A DNA stretch of 64,000 nucleotides, taken from assembly GCF_000695795.1 (NCBI RefSeq), contig NZ_JNCA01000017.1, positions 1 through 64,000 on the forward strand, given 5' to 3'. A program made the position numbers and the translations under genes. The notes beneath the pieces were generated by a model. That model searched no databases. It had not been told where the DNA came from and saw only the letters and a list, made by a program, of their open reading frames with translations. Shown here one piece after another: positions 13,008 through 22,428 of this stretch. The stretch's first letter is position 1. Every line of letters starts with the position of its first letter. The DNA comes from Flavobacterium seoulense. Its GTDB lineage: Bacteria; Bacteroidota; Bacteroidia; Flavobacteriales; Flavobacteriaceae.

Positions 13008-16000
13008 TTAAAAATTAAGATTAACACCTATTGAAGCAGTTTTGCTTAGTGGCATTGATCCATAATCGCCAGGAATTGGATAACTGCCATTTCCACTTAC
13101 ATTGGTGTTTTGGGCTTCCGGGTTTACTCCGCCTCTATATTTATCGTGGTTAAACCAGTTTTGTAAAGCCATATAAATACGGGCAGATGAGAATACACTA
13201 TATTTTGCTAAATCCTTAAAGTTGTAACCTAGTGTAATATTTTGAATACGGATAAAATCAGTTGAATAAACCCAGTCTGACGTTACTTGAGGAACGGTAT
13301 AAGTACTTGCTAATTTTCCACGAGGCGCATTGTAGTTTTGATTTTCCGGAGTCCATCGGTCTCTCCAAACTCCAGCGATATTAGCAGTGGTACTTCCGCT
13401 AAAATCAATCGCACGACCAAAATAAGAAAGAATAGAACCGCCAACCTGTCCATATACCTGCACGCTTAAATCAAAGTTTTTGTATTTGAAATTGTTAGTA
13501 ATTCCCCAGGTATATTTTGGATTTGGTTGTCCATGAATCACTCGGTCATTAGCATCAATTACACCATCATTGTTAGCATCGTAATATTTCGTGTCACCAA
13601 CAGTTTGATTTTTTATTTTAGCCACTTTTGGATCATCTAAATCAGCTTGTGTTAATATTCCGATTGATTTGGTTACATAATAACTAAACATTGGTAAACC
13701 TGGCTGTAAAATATAAGGAGCATTACTTCCGCTATATGCCGAAGGAATATAAATAGGGGAACCGTCAGCATTTAATGAAATTACTTCATTTCTGTTAAAT
13801 GCAATATTAGCATTGGTACTCCATTGAAAATCTGGTGTTGTTATGTTTCTTGACGTTACGGCTACTTCAATTCCCTGATTTTTTACAGAACCTGTATTTT
13901 GTAAACTAGTAGAGAAACCACTGGCACCTAAAACAGGTAGATTCAGTAATAAATCGGTACTTTTCTTAGTGTAAGCATCAAAAGAAAGCGTAAGACGATT
14001 GTTAAAGAAAGCAGCGTCTAAACCTAAGTTATATGTATTTGAAGTTTCCCATTTCAAGTTGGGATTTGCTAAACCTGCTACTACCTGTCCGTTTGCTACT
14101 ATTGGTGTGTTTCCTCCAAAATTGTATGAAGTTCCTGTTAAAGTAGGAATTGAATTGTAGTTTCCAATGTTGTTATTACCTGATTTACCCCAGCTAAAAC
14201 GCAATTTTAAATCACTAATTTCCTTAACATCTTTCAAGAATGATTCTTGCGAGATTCTCCAGCCGATTGACGCTGATGGGAAAGTTCCCCATTGGTTATT
14301 AATACCAAATTTAGAAGAAGCATCTCTACGAATAGTTCCAGTAATTAAATACTTACCATCATAATCATACTGAAGTCTTCCGTAGTAAGAAAAAAGCGTA
14401 TTGTTGTTTTCGGTAGTTGTACCGGTTACTGTTACTCCGGCAGCATTTGGAATGGCATTGTTAATAGTATTTACAGTATTATTAGCAAAACCACCAGCAG
14501 TACGAATATTGAAAGCTTCACTATGAACTGAATTGAATGAAACTCCAGCCACTGCCGAAACATTGTGTACATTATTAAAAGTCTTGATAAAATTCAAAGT
14601 GTTTTCGTTTACAAAATTTTGCTTTCGATAACCTCCATAAGAACCACTTGCATTTTTCCCGGGATTTGTAATGCGTTCAGCTGCTCCTCCAACTGCTACG
14701 TAATCGGATACATATGTTTTTGTTTGTTGGTTTACATCATCATAATTGATGGTTGTTTTAGCAAACAAACTTGGTAAAATGTAATATTCAGCATAAACTG
14801 AAGTGAGAAGACGGGTGTTTTTTGTCAATCCAATTGAATTATTCAAAATAGCATAAGGACTTACTAATCGAGGGCTGCTCCAAGTATAAGTTGGGAATTC
14901 ACCAGCACCGGAATTCAATCCTGCATTTGCTTCCACTACCGGAGCAATTCCGGCAATATTCATAATTGGACTATCTTTTCCGTCACCTTGCGGAGTATTG
15001 TTTTCAGAATAAGTAGGAGCTATATTGATACCTAATTTCAATCTTTTATTGGCTTTTGCTTCAATATTTGCACGTACACCATAACTTTTAAAATCAGTAT
15101 TTATCAAAGTAGATTGCTGATTTAAATAGTTTGTTGAAAAGAAATAACTCACATCTTCAGTGCCTCCTGTTGCTGATAACTGATAGTTTTGAAAAATCGC
15201 CTTTCTATAAATAGCATCTTGCCAGTCCACATAAGTTAAACCGGGATGTCCTGGTTGAGACCAGCGTTCGTCTGGCATATAGGAAGTATTGTATTCACCC
15301 GCTTTTAAACCTAAAATAGCTCTTCGTTGGTCATTAGTTTGCTCAGCTGTACGTCCGGCTCCTGAACGTACCCAGTTGGTATTGGCAACTTCGGTGGCTA
15401 CGTCAACCCATTCGTCAGCACTTAAAATATCCAGTTTTTTAGCAACGCTGCTAACACCGGTATTAGTATTCAGGCTAATTTTTAGTTTGCCTGATTTTCC
15501 TCTTTTGGTTGTAATAAGCACAACACCATTGGCAGCACGAGAACCATAAATGGCTCCGGCAGCTGCATCTTTTAATACCTGAATACTCTCAATATCATTG
15601 GCACTTAGATTTGCTAGTGGACTCGTTCCGATACTTCCATCAGCACTTTGTCCAGCAATATCTAATGGGAATCCATCTATTACGTAAAGAGGCTCAGAGC
15701 CAGCATTGATAGAACCTGTTCCTCGAACCACAATACTTAAACCAGTTCCGGGCATACCTGTTTGTTGTTTTACTTGTACACCAGCCATTTGTCCTATAAG
15801 TGCCTGTTCAATTCTTGCGATTGGTTTTTCTTCCAGATGTTTTGCATCAAAAGAGGTTACAGCACCTGTAATGTCACGGTTTTTTTGTGTACCATAACCA
15901 ATTACAACCACTTCATTCAATGAATTAGATTCAGGTTGTAGTGAGATATTTATTGTCGACGATTGTCCGTTGATTTTTACTTCTTTTGTTAAGTAACCAA

Positions 16001-16280
16001 TGAAAGAAAAAATCAAAGTGGCATCTTTTGTATTAGCAGCAATCGAATATTTTCCGTCTGCATCAGAATTAACACCTATTTGTGTTCCTTTAAGGATTAC
16101 GTTTACTCCAGGTAGAATATCGCCTTTTTCATCTTTGGTAGTACCAGATATAATTTGTTCTATAGATTTTGTAGAATTTTGAGCAAAAATTTGTGAGGAT
16201 GCACCTATTGATACAAAAAATATTAAAAATAGTGTTTGAAGTTTTCGTGATTTTTTTTTCCATTGTTTTTGTTGAGTCAT
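13008..16280 (-). CDS. SusC/RagA family TonB-dependent transporter
   Basis: About 1,090 residues. ATG 16280 is preferred over TTG 16304 because the signal peptide (KLQTLFLIFFVSIGASSQIFAQ) starts soon after. Domains: a carboxypeptidase-regulatory-like repeat (about 45-120; ISGTTKDEKGDILPGVNVILKGT), a TonB-box-like NEVVVIGYGTQKNRDITGAV, a plug (about 140-260; PLYVIDGFPLDI and IQVLKDAAAGAIYGSRAANGVVLITTKRG) and a 22-strand barrel ending GVNLNF. All are hallmarks of SusC. It is the first gene of susC-susD-sulfatase. The upstream region carries a 19-bp inverted repeat but no visible anti-sigma or hybrid regulator gene. Confidence 0.93.
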   Translation of the reverse strand: MTQQKQWKKKSRKLQTLFLIFFVSIGASSQIFAQNSTKSIEQIISGTTKDEKGDILPGVNVILKGTQIGVNSDADGKYSIAANTKDATLIFSFIGYLTKEVKINGQSSTINISLQPESNSLNEVVVIGYGTQKNRDITGAVTSFDAKHLEEKPIARIEQALIGQMAGVQVKQQTGMPGTGLSIVVRGTGSINAGSEPLYVIDGFPLDIAGQSADGSIGTSPLANLSANDIESIQVLKDAAAGAIYGSRAANGVVLITTKRGKSGKLKISLNTNTGVSSVAKKLDILSADEWVDVATEVANTNWVRSGAGRTAEQTNDQRRAILGLKAGEYNTSYMPDERWSQPGHPGLTYVDWQDAIYRKAIFQNYQLSATGGTEDVSYFFSTNYLNQQSTLINTDFKSYGVRANIEAKANKRLKLGINIAPTYSENNTPQGDGKDSPIMNIAGIAPVVEANAGLNSGAGEFPTYTWSSPRLVSPYAILNNSIGLTKNTRLLTSVYAEYYILPSLFAKTTINYDDVNQQTKTYVSDYVAVGGAAERITNPGKNASGSYGGYRKQNFVNENTLNFIKTFNNVHNVSAVAGVSFNSVHSEAFNIRTAGGFANNTVNTINNAIPNAAGVTVTGTTTENNNTLFSYYGRLQYDYDGKYLITGTIRRDASSKFGINNQWGTFPSASIGWRISQESFLKDVKEISDLKLRFSWGKSGNNNIGNYNSIPTLTGTSYNFGGNTPIVANGQVVAGLANPNLKWETSNTYNLGLDAAFFNNRLTLSFDAYTKKSTDLLLNLPVLGASGFSTSLQNTGSVKNQGIEVAVTSRNITTPDFQWSTNANIAFNRNEVISLNADGSPIYIPSAYSGSNAPYILQPGLPMFSYYVTKSIGILTQADLDDPKVAKIKNQTVGDTKYYDANNDGVIDANDRVIHGQPNPKYTWGITNNFKYKNFDLSVQVYGQVGGSILSYFGRAIDFSGSTTANIAGVWRDRWTPENQNYNAPRGKLASTYTVPQVTSDWVYSTDFIRIQNITLGYNFKDLAKYSVFSSARIYMALQNWFNHDKYRGGVNPEAQNTNVSGNGSYPIPGDYGSMPLSKTASIGVNLNF

Positions 16281-16363
16281 AATCTTGTAGTTTAAAATTG
16301 GCAAATACTTTTACTTCCATCATGTTCATGATGTTGCTTAAGTTGTCAAAATATTTAAGGTAA

Positions 16364-16382
16364 TTAGCATTGAGAATGCTAA
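16364..16382. promoter_or_regulatory. 19-bp inverted repeat upstream of susC
   Basis: TTAGCATT GAG AATGCTAA is a perfect 8-bp-arm inverted repeat. No T-run follows on either strand, so an operator is more likely than a terminator. The regulator is unknown. Confidence 0.45.
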
Positions 16383-16767
16383 GTTTACTAAGGGGATTAT
16401 TTATTAAATACGTAGTAAAAAACCATTGATGAAATTGATTTTCAAAAAAGGTTTTCTATGTATTTTTTGCTTCATTTCTAAGCAAAAAAATATTCGAATT
16501 TATAACTTAACAGGTAGGAAAATAGAGGTTTTATTTAGTGTAAAAAACACTGACTGTCGAGAATAGAATGTATAGTTATTTCGAACAGTTGATTTTTTCA
16601 GGTTCTTATGGTATGAAAAACTTACTATATGTGGTTATATATATTCGTAAGTATTCTACTAAGGGAAGTTTTTATTGTATTTAAATGTTTAATTCTTTTG
16701 AATTTGAAGAAAGAAACAAGTTTTTATTGATATTTTATTTAATGTAAATTGGGGCAATTTAGGAAAA

Positions 16768-16800
16768 GTAAAGCCTATAATTTTAAATTATAGGCTTTAC
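16768..16800 (-). terminator. Terminator downstream of the TonB receptor
   Basis: GTAAAGCCTATAA and TTATAGGCTTTAC form a perfect 13-bp stem around TTTTAAA, nine bases after the receptor gene's stop on the minus strand. Confidence 0.8.
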
Positions 16801-16808
16801 TATATTTA

Positions 16809-19412
16809 TTATAATGAGTATTTCAAAGTAATTCCGTATGTTCTTTGGTCACCTAATACACCAGCATAGTGTCCGGCATTTCCACCAGCAGGTAATAATT
16901 GCTCGTAGTAGTTTTTATCTAAGATGTTACGTGCCCAGAAGTTGATTGATAAACCTTCAGTAGCTCTAAATCCGATACGACCATTAAAAATAGCATAACC
17001 TGGAACGATTAAGTATTTTGAAGCCGATGGGCTAGAAGAGAATTCAGAACGAGCATAAGAATCAATTCCGATGAAGAATTTACCTAAGTTTCCAAAGAAT
17101 TTAGCTGCGTTAGTATATTCACCTCCTAAACTTCCTGACCATTTTGAAATTCCTGGTAGTTCGCTTCCAGAAACATCTTTAAAAGCTACTTGGACTCCAT
17201 TTTCAGTCTTTCCTGTTTCTTCTAATGGAAGTGGCGCATTGGTAAACTTAACATATTTACCATCAGTGTAAGTTACCGCTCCATTGAAAGAGAAATGTTC
17301 GTTAATTACAAAACTAGCATCAAGTTCAGCACCTCTTACTCTTACTTTATCAGCATTTGCAAGGTATCCACGATTTACACCTAATTCAGCCGCCTGAACG
17401 TTTGTTTGGTAATCTTTAATATCGGTATTATATAAAGTTACGTTCAAGATTGCATTTTTAAATGGAGATGTTTTTACACCTACTTCATAATGATTTACAT
17501 CTTCTGGTCTGATTACTGCAAGATCAGCTAAAGTTTGTCCGGCTGCAGGAGTTGGAAGACCAGCTACGTTTACACCCACAGGCTTGTAACTTTTTGCATA
17601 AGTTGCATAAGCATTCACCTTATCATTTGCTTTGAAGTTCACTGTTAAGTTTCCAGAAAAGTCAAATTTGTCTTTTTCAGCAGCAAATGTTTGATTTGTG
17701 TAAACCGCTCTTTTGATAGCTAATAATTGTGGGTCAGTTGTCTCAAGACCTCCATAAGTTTGACGATCGTATTTTGAATCTTTATTATCATAATTGTATC
17801 TTAAACCAGGTAAGATGTGTAATTGATCAGTAACAGCCCAGTCTAATTGACCAAATATAGCTGCACTCACTGCATGAATACTTGCATTAGTTCTAATTCC
17901 GTATCCTTCAAGAAGTCCTGGTTCAGCCCATCTTGCTAATGGAACCGGAGTAGATACACCATTGTTATTGTAGTTTACAGGTGATTGAGAAAATCTCCAT
18001 TGTGCACTTCCTGATTCTTCTGTTCCTTTAATTTTAACAGTCTGGTCAATAAAGAAAGCACCAATAACACCGCTTAATTTAGAAGTAACTTGTCCTGCAT
18101 AACGAATTTCCTGAGTTAATTGTGTATGTCTTGCAGGGTTTTGTGATTTAGCTAATACTTGTAATCCTGTAAAATCTCTATCATTTGATGGATCCCATGT
18201 CCAGAAACGCCAAGCAGTAGTTGAAGTCAATGTTCCTCCACCAATTTTTGTATCGATGTTAAGAGAAGCTCCTCCTAAATCTTGACCTGAACGCCATGGT
18301 GTATCATGATCAATTTTACGGTCAAAAGCATTTCTGCTAGGAAGTTGGTAGCCTAAATCAGCAATAATGGCATCAAATTGCCTGTAAGCCGCTCTTTGAG
18401 TTGGTGCAACTCCTGCAATAACCTGAGCATATCCGTCAGGACGTTGTGTTGTAATATCTCCGGCCAATAAAATACTTGTGTTGTCAGATGGTTCATAAAG
18501 TAATTGTCCTCTAATACCTTGATTGTTTAAAGTATTTGTAGGTCTTCCTGTAGCAACGTTATCAATTAAACCATCGCGTTGTGTTCCGGAAAATGAAATA
18601 CGGCCTGCTAATTTTTCAGTCAATCCTCCAGTTATAGATGTTTTTGCTTGTAAGAAACCATAATTTCCGTAGCTCAATTCAAAATCAGCTCCTGTTGTAA
18701 AACTTGGTTTTCTTGTTGTAATATTGAATGCTCCAGAAGTGGTGTTTTTACCAAATAATGATCCTTGTGGCCCACGCAATACTTCGATTCTGTCAATATC
18801 AATGAAATCTAAAGTGGTAGCAGCCGGACGTGCATAGTAAACTCCGTCAACATAGAATCCAACACCTGGATCGATTCCGTCATTGGTAAGTCCGTAAGGA
18901 GAACCCAGACCACGAATGTTGATACCAGTATTTCTAGGGTTTGATGAATATAATTGAACAGAAGGAACTAATTCTTTAATTCTGTTTACATTAAAAGCAC
19001 CAGCTTGTTCTGCTTGTTTTCCGCTTACTACCGAAATTGGAATAGGCACACTTTGTGCTTTTTCATTTCTTCTTCGTGAAGAGATAACTACTTCAACTAA
19101 TTCGTTTTCCTCTGTTAATTTAACAGCTAATGGAGAAGTGGTTTGTCCTTTAACCGCGATTTCTTCCGTTCTGTATCCAACATATTGTACTAAAAGAGTA
19201 AAGATTAGTTTATCTCTTGTGTCAATTGAGAAATTTCCGTTCTCATCTGTTGTTGTGTTGTATTTTGTTCCTTTTAATATAATGTTAGCTCCTGGCAAAG
19301 CTTGATCCTGACTGTTTTTTACTGTTCCTTTTACAATATTTTGTGCCTGAGAAACTGAATAGGTAAGTAAAAAAGCTAATAATATAAATGATTTTGTATA
19401 GATTGTTTTCAT
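16809..19412 (-). CDS. TonB-dependent outer-membrane receptor
   Basis: An 867-residue receptor with signal peptide (1-23). Domains: a carboxypeptidase-regulatory-like domain (about 27-110; KGTVKNSQDQALPGANIILKG), a TonB-box region VEVVISSRRRNEKAQSVPI, a plug (about 115-235; INIRGLGSPYG and RIEVLRGPQGSLFGKNTTSGAFNI), and a barrel ending YGITLKYSL. It has the build of siderophore/vitamin-type receptors rather than SusC and no SusD partner. The gene sits between the sulfatase locus and the Rrf2 regulator and has a long ~190-base 5' leader. An operator shared with the metY promoter overlaps its promoter, so import of a sulfur source is a reasonable guess; the substrate is not known. Confidence 0.9.
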   Translation of the reverse strand: MKTIYTKSFILLAFLLTYSVSQAQNIVKGTVKNSQDQALPGANIILKGTKYNTTTDENGNFSIDTRDKLIFTLLVQYVGYRTEEIAVKGQTTSPLAVKLTEENELVEVVISSRRRNEKAQSVPIPISVVSGKQAEQAGAFNVNRIKELVPSVQLYSSNPRNTGINIRGLGSPYGLTNDGIDPGVGFYVDGVYYARPAATTLDFIDIDRIEVLRGPQGSLFGKNTTSGAFNITTRKPSFTTGADFELSYGNYGFLQAKTSITGGLTEKLAGRISFSGTQRDGLIDNVATGRPTNTLNNQGIRGQLLYEPSDNTSILLAGDITTQRPDGYAQVIAGVAPTQRAAYRQFDAIIADLGYQLPSRNAFDRKIDHDTPWRSGQDLGGASLNIDTKIGGGTLTSTTAWRFWTWDPSNDRDFTGLQVLAKSQNPARHTQLTQEIRYAGQVTSKLSGVIGAFFIDQTVKIKGTEESGSAQWRFSQSPVNYNNNGVSTPVPLARWAEPGLLEGYGIRTNASIHAVSAAIFGQLDWAVTDQLHILPGLRYNYDNKDSKYDRQTYGGLETTDPQLLAIKRAVYTNQTFAAEKDKFDFSGNLTVNFKANDKVNAYATYAKSYKPVGVNVAGLPTPAAGQTLADLAVIRPEDVNHYEVGVKTSPFKNAILNVTLYNTDIKDYQTNVQAAELGVNRGYLANADKVRVRGAELDASFVINEHFSFNGAVTYTDGKYVKFTNAPLPLEETGKTENGVQVAFKDVSGSELPGISKWSGSLGGEYTNAAKFFGNLGKFFIGIDSYARSEFSSSPSASKYLIVPGYAIFNGRIGFRATEGLSINFWARNILDKNYYEQLLPAGGNAGHYAGVLGDQRTYGITLKYSL

Positions 19413-19609
19413 GTTTATTTTGTATGTATATTATATGTATATAGTAGAGTTTAAAATTAAATTTTTTTAACTAGCACATACACATTATCATACTATTCTG
19501 AATTTGAATTTGGCTTTCTTTTGAATGATCATTCGAAAAAATAAATTTTGTTCGATACGTTTTCATACGTTTGATTTTTGATTATTAAATTGGTGTTAAA
19601 TTCTGGGGG

Positions 19610-19645
19610 CAAAGATATAATTAATTCTATAAAAATAGTAGAATT
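19610..19645 (-). promoter_or_regulatory. TonB receptor promoter with Rrf2-type palindrome
   Basis: An exact -7 box TATCTTTG lies on the minus strand at 19617 to 19610. Over the -33 region is a near-palindrome with 7-bp arms AATTCTA and TAGAATT around TAAAAATAG (19623-19645). The same sequence with four changes lies at the metY promoter (9756-9778) at nearly the same distance from its -7 box (26 versus 24 bases). The Rrf2 gene is immediately adjacent. Confidence 0.6.
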
Positions 19646-19659
19646 TAAAAAATATTTTT

Positions 19660-20073
19660 TTATTTTTTTATCAGTGAGGCTATTGTGATCCCTTGCATCG
19701 CTTTTAAAGTTTCTTCACGAATCGCTACTAAACCGTGTCGTAGCGCGCATTCCGTCTCGCTAACACAGTCTGAACATGGTTCGTAAAAATTAAGAGAAGC
19801 ACATGGAAGTAATGCAATTGCACCATCAAAAAGGCGATGAATATCGGCCAGAGTAATGTCATTTTTAGATTTTATTAGATAATAACCTCCAAATTTACCT
19901 TGCTTACTACCCACAAAATGAGCACGTTTTAAGTCTAATAGAATTTGTTCAAGAAATTTTTTAGGTATCGATGCTCCATCAGCAATTTCCATTGTACGGG
20001 CAATATATCCTGTATCTTTTTCTGCAAGAAATAATAACGCTTTTAATGCATATTTGGTTTTGTGTGAAAGCAT
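19660..20073 (-). CDS. Rrf2 family transcriptional regulator with cysteine cluster
   Basis: A 137-residue winged-helix regulator. The N-terminus SHKTKYALKALLFLAEK and the helix EIADGASIPKKFLEQILLDLKRAHFVGSKQGKFGGYYL are classic Rrf2. After the wing there are four cysteines (LPCASLNFYEPCSDCVSETEC), spaced C-x8-C-x2-C-x5-C. Three such cysteines ligate an Fe-S cluster in IscR and NsrR; here the set may bind a cluster or zinc, or sense thiols. Other Rrf2 members (CymR) control cysteine metabolism. It is encoded upstream of the TonB receptor on the same strand, with the receptor promoter and its palindrome between. Sulfur-regulon control is inferred from position and operator sharing. Confidence 0.88.
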   Translation of the reverse strand: MLSHKTKYALKALLFLAEKDTGYIARTMEIADGASIPKKFLEQILLDLKRAHFVGSKQGKFGGYYLIKSKNDITLADIHRLFDGAIALLPCASLNFYEPCSDCVSETECALRHGLVAIREETLKAMQGITIASLIKK

Positions 20074-20358
20074 ATTCTGTTTAGTGTGTTGTTTTGTCTA
20101 ATAAAATTGGTATAAAGATAAATAATTTTATAGATGAGTCAAGTAATTTTAATGCAGTTTTCTAATTATAGCTTTAAAATGTTAAAATAATTTACTTATC
20201 CTAAGTAAAACGCTATTTTATGTTTTCGCTAGCATATAAGATAAATAAATGTGGAAGAAAGGAAAAGAAATACAATGATTCAAGATTTTAGATAAAAAAC
20301 AATAGCCCATTTCATTGCGAAATGGGCTATTGTTTTTTAGTATTTGATAAAGTGGGTT
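20074..20358. other. Intergenic region between TPM gene and Rrf2 gene
   Basis: AT-rich. It holds the TPM terminator at 20298-20338 and a -7-like TATCTTTA (minus, 20120-20113) for the Rrf2 gene. AATTTTATAG at about 20124 weakly resembles one arm of the shared operator. No gene seen. Confidence 0.4.
20298..20338 (-). terminator. Terminator downstream of the TPM gene
   Basis: CAATAGCCCATTTC pairs perfectly with GAAATGGGCTATTG around ATTGC, followed by T/A runs on both strands. Confidence 0.85.
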
Positions 20359-21219
20359 TTACCAACTTCCGCTAGAGCCACCGCCGGAGAATCCTCCGCC
20401 GCCAAAGCCACCACCGAAGCCGCCTCCTCCGAAACCACCGCCAGAAGAACCGCCACCGAAGCCTCCTCCAAAACCACCGCTGTTGCGACCTAAATTACTT
20501 AAGATAATTACATCTAATAAACTTGGACCGCCTCCGCCTTGATTTCCGGAGTTTCCGCTACCGCCACCTTTGTTTCTTGAAATTAAAATGATAATAAAAA
20601 CAACGATGATAACAAAAGGAAGAATTGGAAAATCCTGTCCTTTAGTTTGTTTTCGGGTTCCTTTGTATTTGCCTTTAAAAACGTCAAACAAAGCATCAGT
20701 TCCTTTGTCTAAACCTTGGTAATAACTTCCAGCTTTAAATTCCGGCAGAATAATATTTCGAATAATTTCTCCGCCAATTCCTGCAGTCAATCGGTCTTCG
20801 AGACCATATCCTGGATTGATGGCTATTTTTCTATCGTTTTTAGAAACCAGAATAATTACTCCGTTATCGTCTTTTTTTGTTCCTCCAATTCCCCAGGTAT
20901 GTCCCCATTTAGTCGCTAATTGGCTCACATCTTCGCCTTTTAAACTTTCAACTGTAATTACAACAATTTGAGTTGTTGTAGAATCAGAATAACGAATTAA
21001 TTTTTCTTCTAATTGTGTTTTTTCAGAACTACTTAGAAGATTTGCATAATCATAAACTGAGGTTTGTAAAGAAGGTACTTCAGGAATTGTAAATTGAGCT
21101 GACAGGAAATTACTATTCAGTAAAAATGCAAAACTTAAAACAAGATACTGTACTTTTTTTGTTAACAGTTTCTGGATTACTGCTTTCTGATTACTGCTTT
21201 CTACTTTTGTTAATTTCAT
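20359..21219 (-). CDS. TPM domain protein with glycine-rich C-terminus (YgcG-like)
   Basis: A 286-residue exported membrane protein. The N-terminal hydrophobic signal (about 22-41) precedes a TPM_phosphatase-type domain (about 50-175; VYDYANLLSSSEKTQLEEKL, TTQIVVITVESLKGEDV, WGIGGTKKDDNGVIILVSKNDRKIAINPGYGLE). One transmembrane helix follows (FPILPFVIIVVFIIILI, about 200-216). The tail is a Gly/Ser-rich low-complexity stretch ending in SGSW. Such proteins are found with LemA across bacteria; their biochemical role is uncertain. The gene starts 3 bases after the second TPM gene, so the two are co-transcribed. Confidence 0.85.
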   Translation of the reverse strand: MKLTKVESSNQKAVIQKLLTKKVQYLVLSFAFLLNSNFLSAQFTIPEVPSLQTSVYDYANLLSSSEKTQLEEKLIRYSDSTTTQIVVITVESLKGEDVSQLATKWGHTWGIGGTKKDDNGVIILVSKNDRKIAINPGYGLEDRLTAGIGGEIIRNIILPEFKAGSYYQGLDKGTDALFDVFKGKYKGTRKQTKGQDFPILPFVIIVVFIIILISRNKGGGSGNSGNQGGGGPSLLDVIILSNLGRNSGGFGGGFGGGSSGGGFGGGGFGGGFGGGGFSGGGSSGSW

Positions 21220-21222
21220 TAT

Positions 21223-21663
21223 TTATCCTTTTGAAATTTCGTTTGATAATTCGTTAGTATCATTTGCTGTTCTGGGAAAATGAATTTTTAATTTTTCTCC
21301 AGCCCTCAGGATACCATCTATCAAACCTTGTTTGAAGTTCCCGTTTTTAAAATGAGTTACCATAATATCTTTGGTACAATCCCAAAAAACATTTTCAACA
21401 ATATCATTAATGCCTTGATCACCACAAATAACAAAAGTGTGATCTTCTACGGCAATATATAGCAGAACTCCATTTTTGAGTTGGGTTTCATCCATTTTAA
21501 GATCGTGAAAAACTTCTTTAGCGCGATCATAAGCATCGGCAGAAGAGGATGTTTTTTCAATATGAACTCTGATTTCGCCCGAAGTATTTTTTTCGGCAAG
21601 GCAAATTGCCTCAACAATGGCTTGCTCTTCTTCTTTAGTTAAAAAATCTTCAACTTGTGACAT
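21223..21663 (-). CDS. TPM domain protein, soluble
   Basis: A 146-residue TPM domain protein without an obvious signal peptide. Visible: FLTKEEEQAIVEAICLAEKNTSGEIRVHIEK, FHDLKMDETQLKNGVLLYIAVEDHTFVICGDQGIN, and a C-terminal helix. The core matches the N-terminal half of the neighbouring membrane TPM protein, so they are paralogues, probably partners of LemA. It sits second in the lemA-TPM-TPM cluster. A terminator-like hairpin at 21694-21710 lies between it and lemA, so its expression may be lower. Confidence 0.8.
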   Translation of the reverse strand: MSQVEDFLTKEEEQAIVEAICLAEKNTSGEIRVHIEKTSSSADAYDRAKEVFHDLKMDETQLKNGVLLYIAVEDHTFVICGDQGINDIVENVFWDCTKDIMVTHFKNGNFKQGLIDGILRAGEKLKIHFPRTANDTNELSNEISKG

Positions 21664-21688
21664 GGGATTGATTTTAATTTTTGAATTA

Positions 21689-21712
21689 AAAAGCCCCTCT
21701 TTTGGAGGGGTT
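21689..21712 (-). terminator. Hairpin between lemA and TPM gene
   Basis: CCCCTC (21694-21699) pairs with GAGGGG (21705-21710), and on the minus strand a CTTTTT run follows. This GC-rich sequence is unlike its surroundings and resembles short dispersed intergenic repeats of flavobacteria. It probably acts as a partial terminator. Confidence 0.6.
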
Positions 21713-21720
21713 GAGGTGGA

Positions 21721-22314
21721 TTAGAACTTTACTTCAGGAGCTTTGTCTGCACCTTCAACAGCATTGAAATACGTTTTTTCTTTGAAACCAAAAATACCTG
21801 CAAATAGTGAATTTGGGAAGGTTTTAATGTGATTGTTGTATGGTTTCACTGCTTCATTAAAACGAGTACGTGCTGTTAAAATTTGGTTTTCAGTACTAGC
21901 TAATTCGTCTTGTAATTTTAAGAAATTCTGATCAGCTTTTAAGTTTGGATATTGTTCTACAGTAAGTAATAAACGCGATAAAGTGCTGCTTACACCACTT
22001 TGTGCTTTGTTGAAAGCTTCTAATTGTTCAGGTGTAATGTTAGTTGGGTCAACCGTTGTTTGCGTTGCCTTTGCACGAGCTTCAATTACAGCAGTTAAAG
22101 TGCTTTTTTCGTGCTCAGCATATCCTTTTACAGTATTAACAATGTTTGGGATAAGGTCATTTCTTCGTTGGTAAGCTGTTTGTACATTTCCCCAAGATTC
22201 TTCAATATCTTGATTTAAAGTTACTGCAGTATTATTAATTCCTTTAATCCAGCTATATCCGGCAATAACGATAACAGCTACAATAATCCAAGGTAAAAAT
22301 TTTTTAAAATCCAT
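21721..22314 (-). CDS. lemA: LemA family protein
   Basis: A 197-residue LemA family protein. It has an N-terminal transmembrane helix (about 8-24, LPWIIVAVIVIAGYSWI) and a coiled-coil-rich body. The family signature is complete: EESWGNVQTAYQRRNDLIPNIVNTVKGYA, SRLLLTVEQYPNLKADQNFLKLQDELASTENQI and RTRFNEAVKPYNNHIKTFPNSLFAGIFGFKEKTYF. LemA proteins are membrane-anchored with the body probably outside the cytoplasm; their molecular role is not settled. It is the first gene of the lemA-TPM-TPM cluster. Confidence 0.92.
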   Translation of the reverse strand: MDFKKFLPWIIVAVIVIAGYSWIKGINNTAVTLNQDIEESWGNVQTAYQRRNDLIPNIVNTVKGYAEHEKSTLTAVIEARAKATQTTVDPTNITPEQLEAFNKAQSGVSSTLSRLLLTVEQYPNLKADQNFLKLQDELASTENQILTARTRFNEAVKPYNNHIKTFPNSLFAGIFGFKEKTYFNAVEGADKAPEVKF

Positions 22315-22428
22315 GTTTCTATTTAATTTAAAGTTTAATATTTATTGTTTTAATTGATTTATTTCAAAATTCATATTGTTTGGAACTCTCTAAAATTGTA
22401 ATTGATTTTTGCAATTGTCTTTGAGATT

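Larger units (their letters stand above)
16281..16808. promoter_or_regulatory. Long intergenic region upstream of susC
   Basis: This 528-base gap has no convincing gene. It contains the inverted repeat TTAGCATT-GAG-AATGCTAA at 16364-16382, about 85 bases before the susC ATG. A TACGTAGTA motif near 16410 matches the core of the susD-sulfatase hairpin. The terminator of the TonB receptor lies at its far end. I saw no exact TAnnTTTG box at good spacing for susC. Confidence 0.5.

Noticed and set aside
20374..20590. Glycine-rich tandem DNA repeat
   Set aside because: It is the coding sequence of the Gly/Ser-rich tail of the TPM protein, not a separate repeat element.
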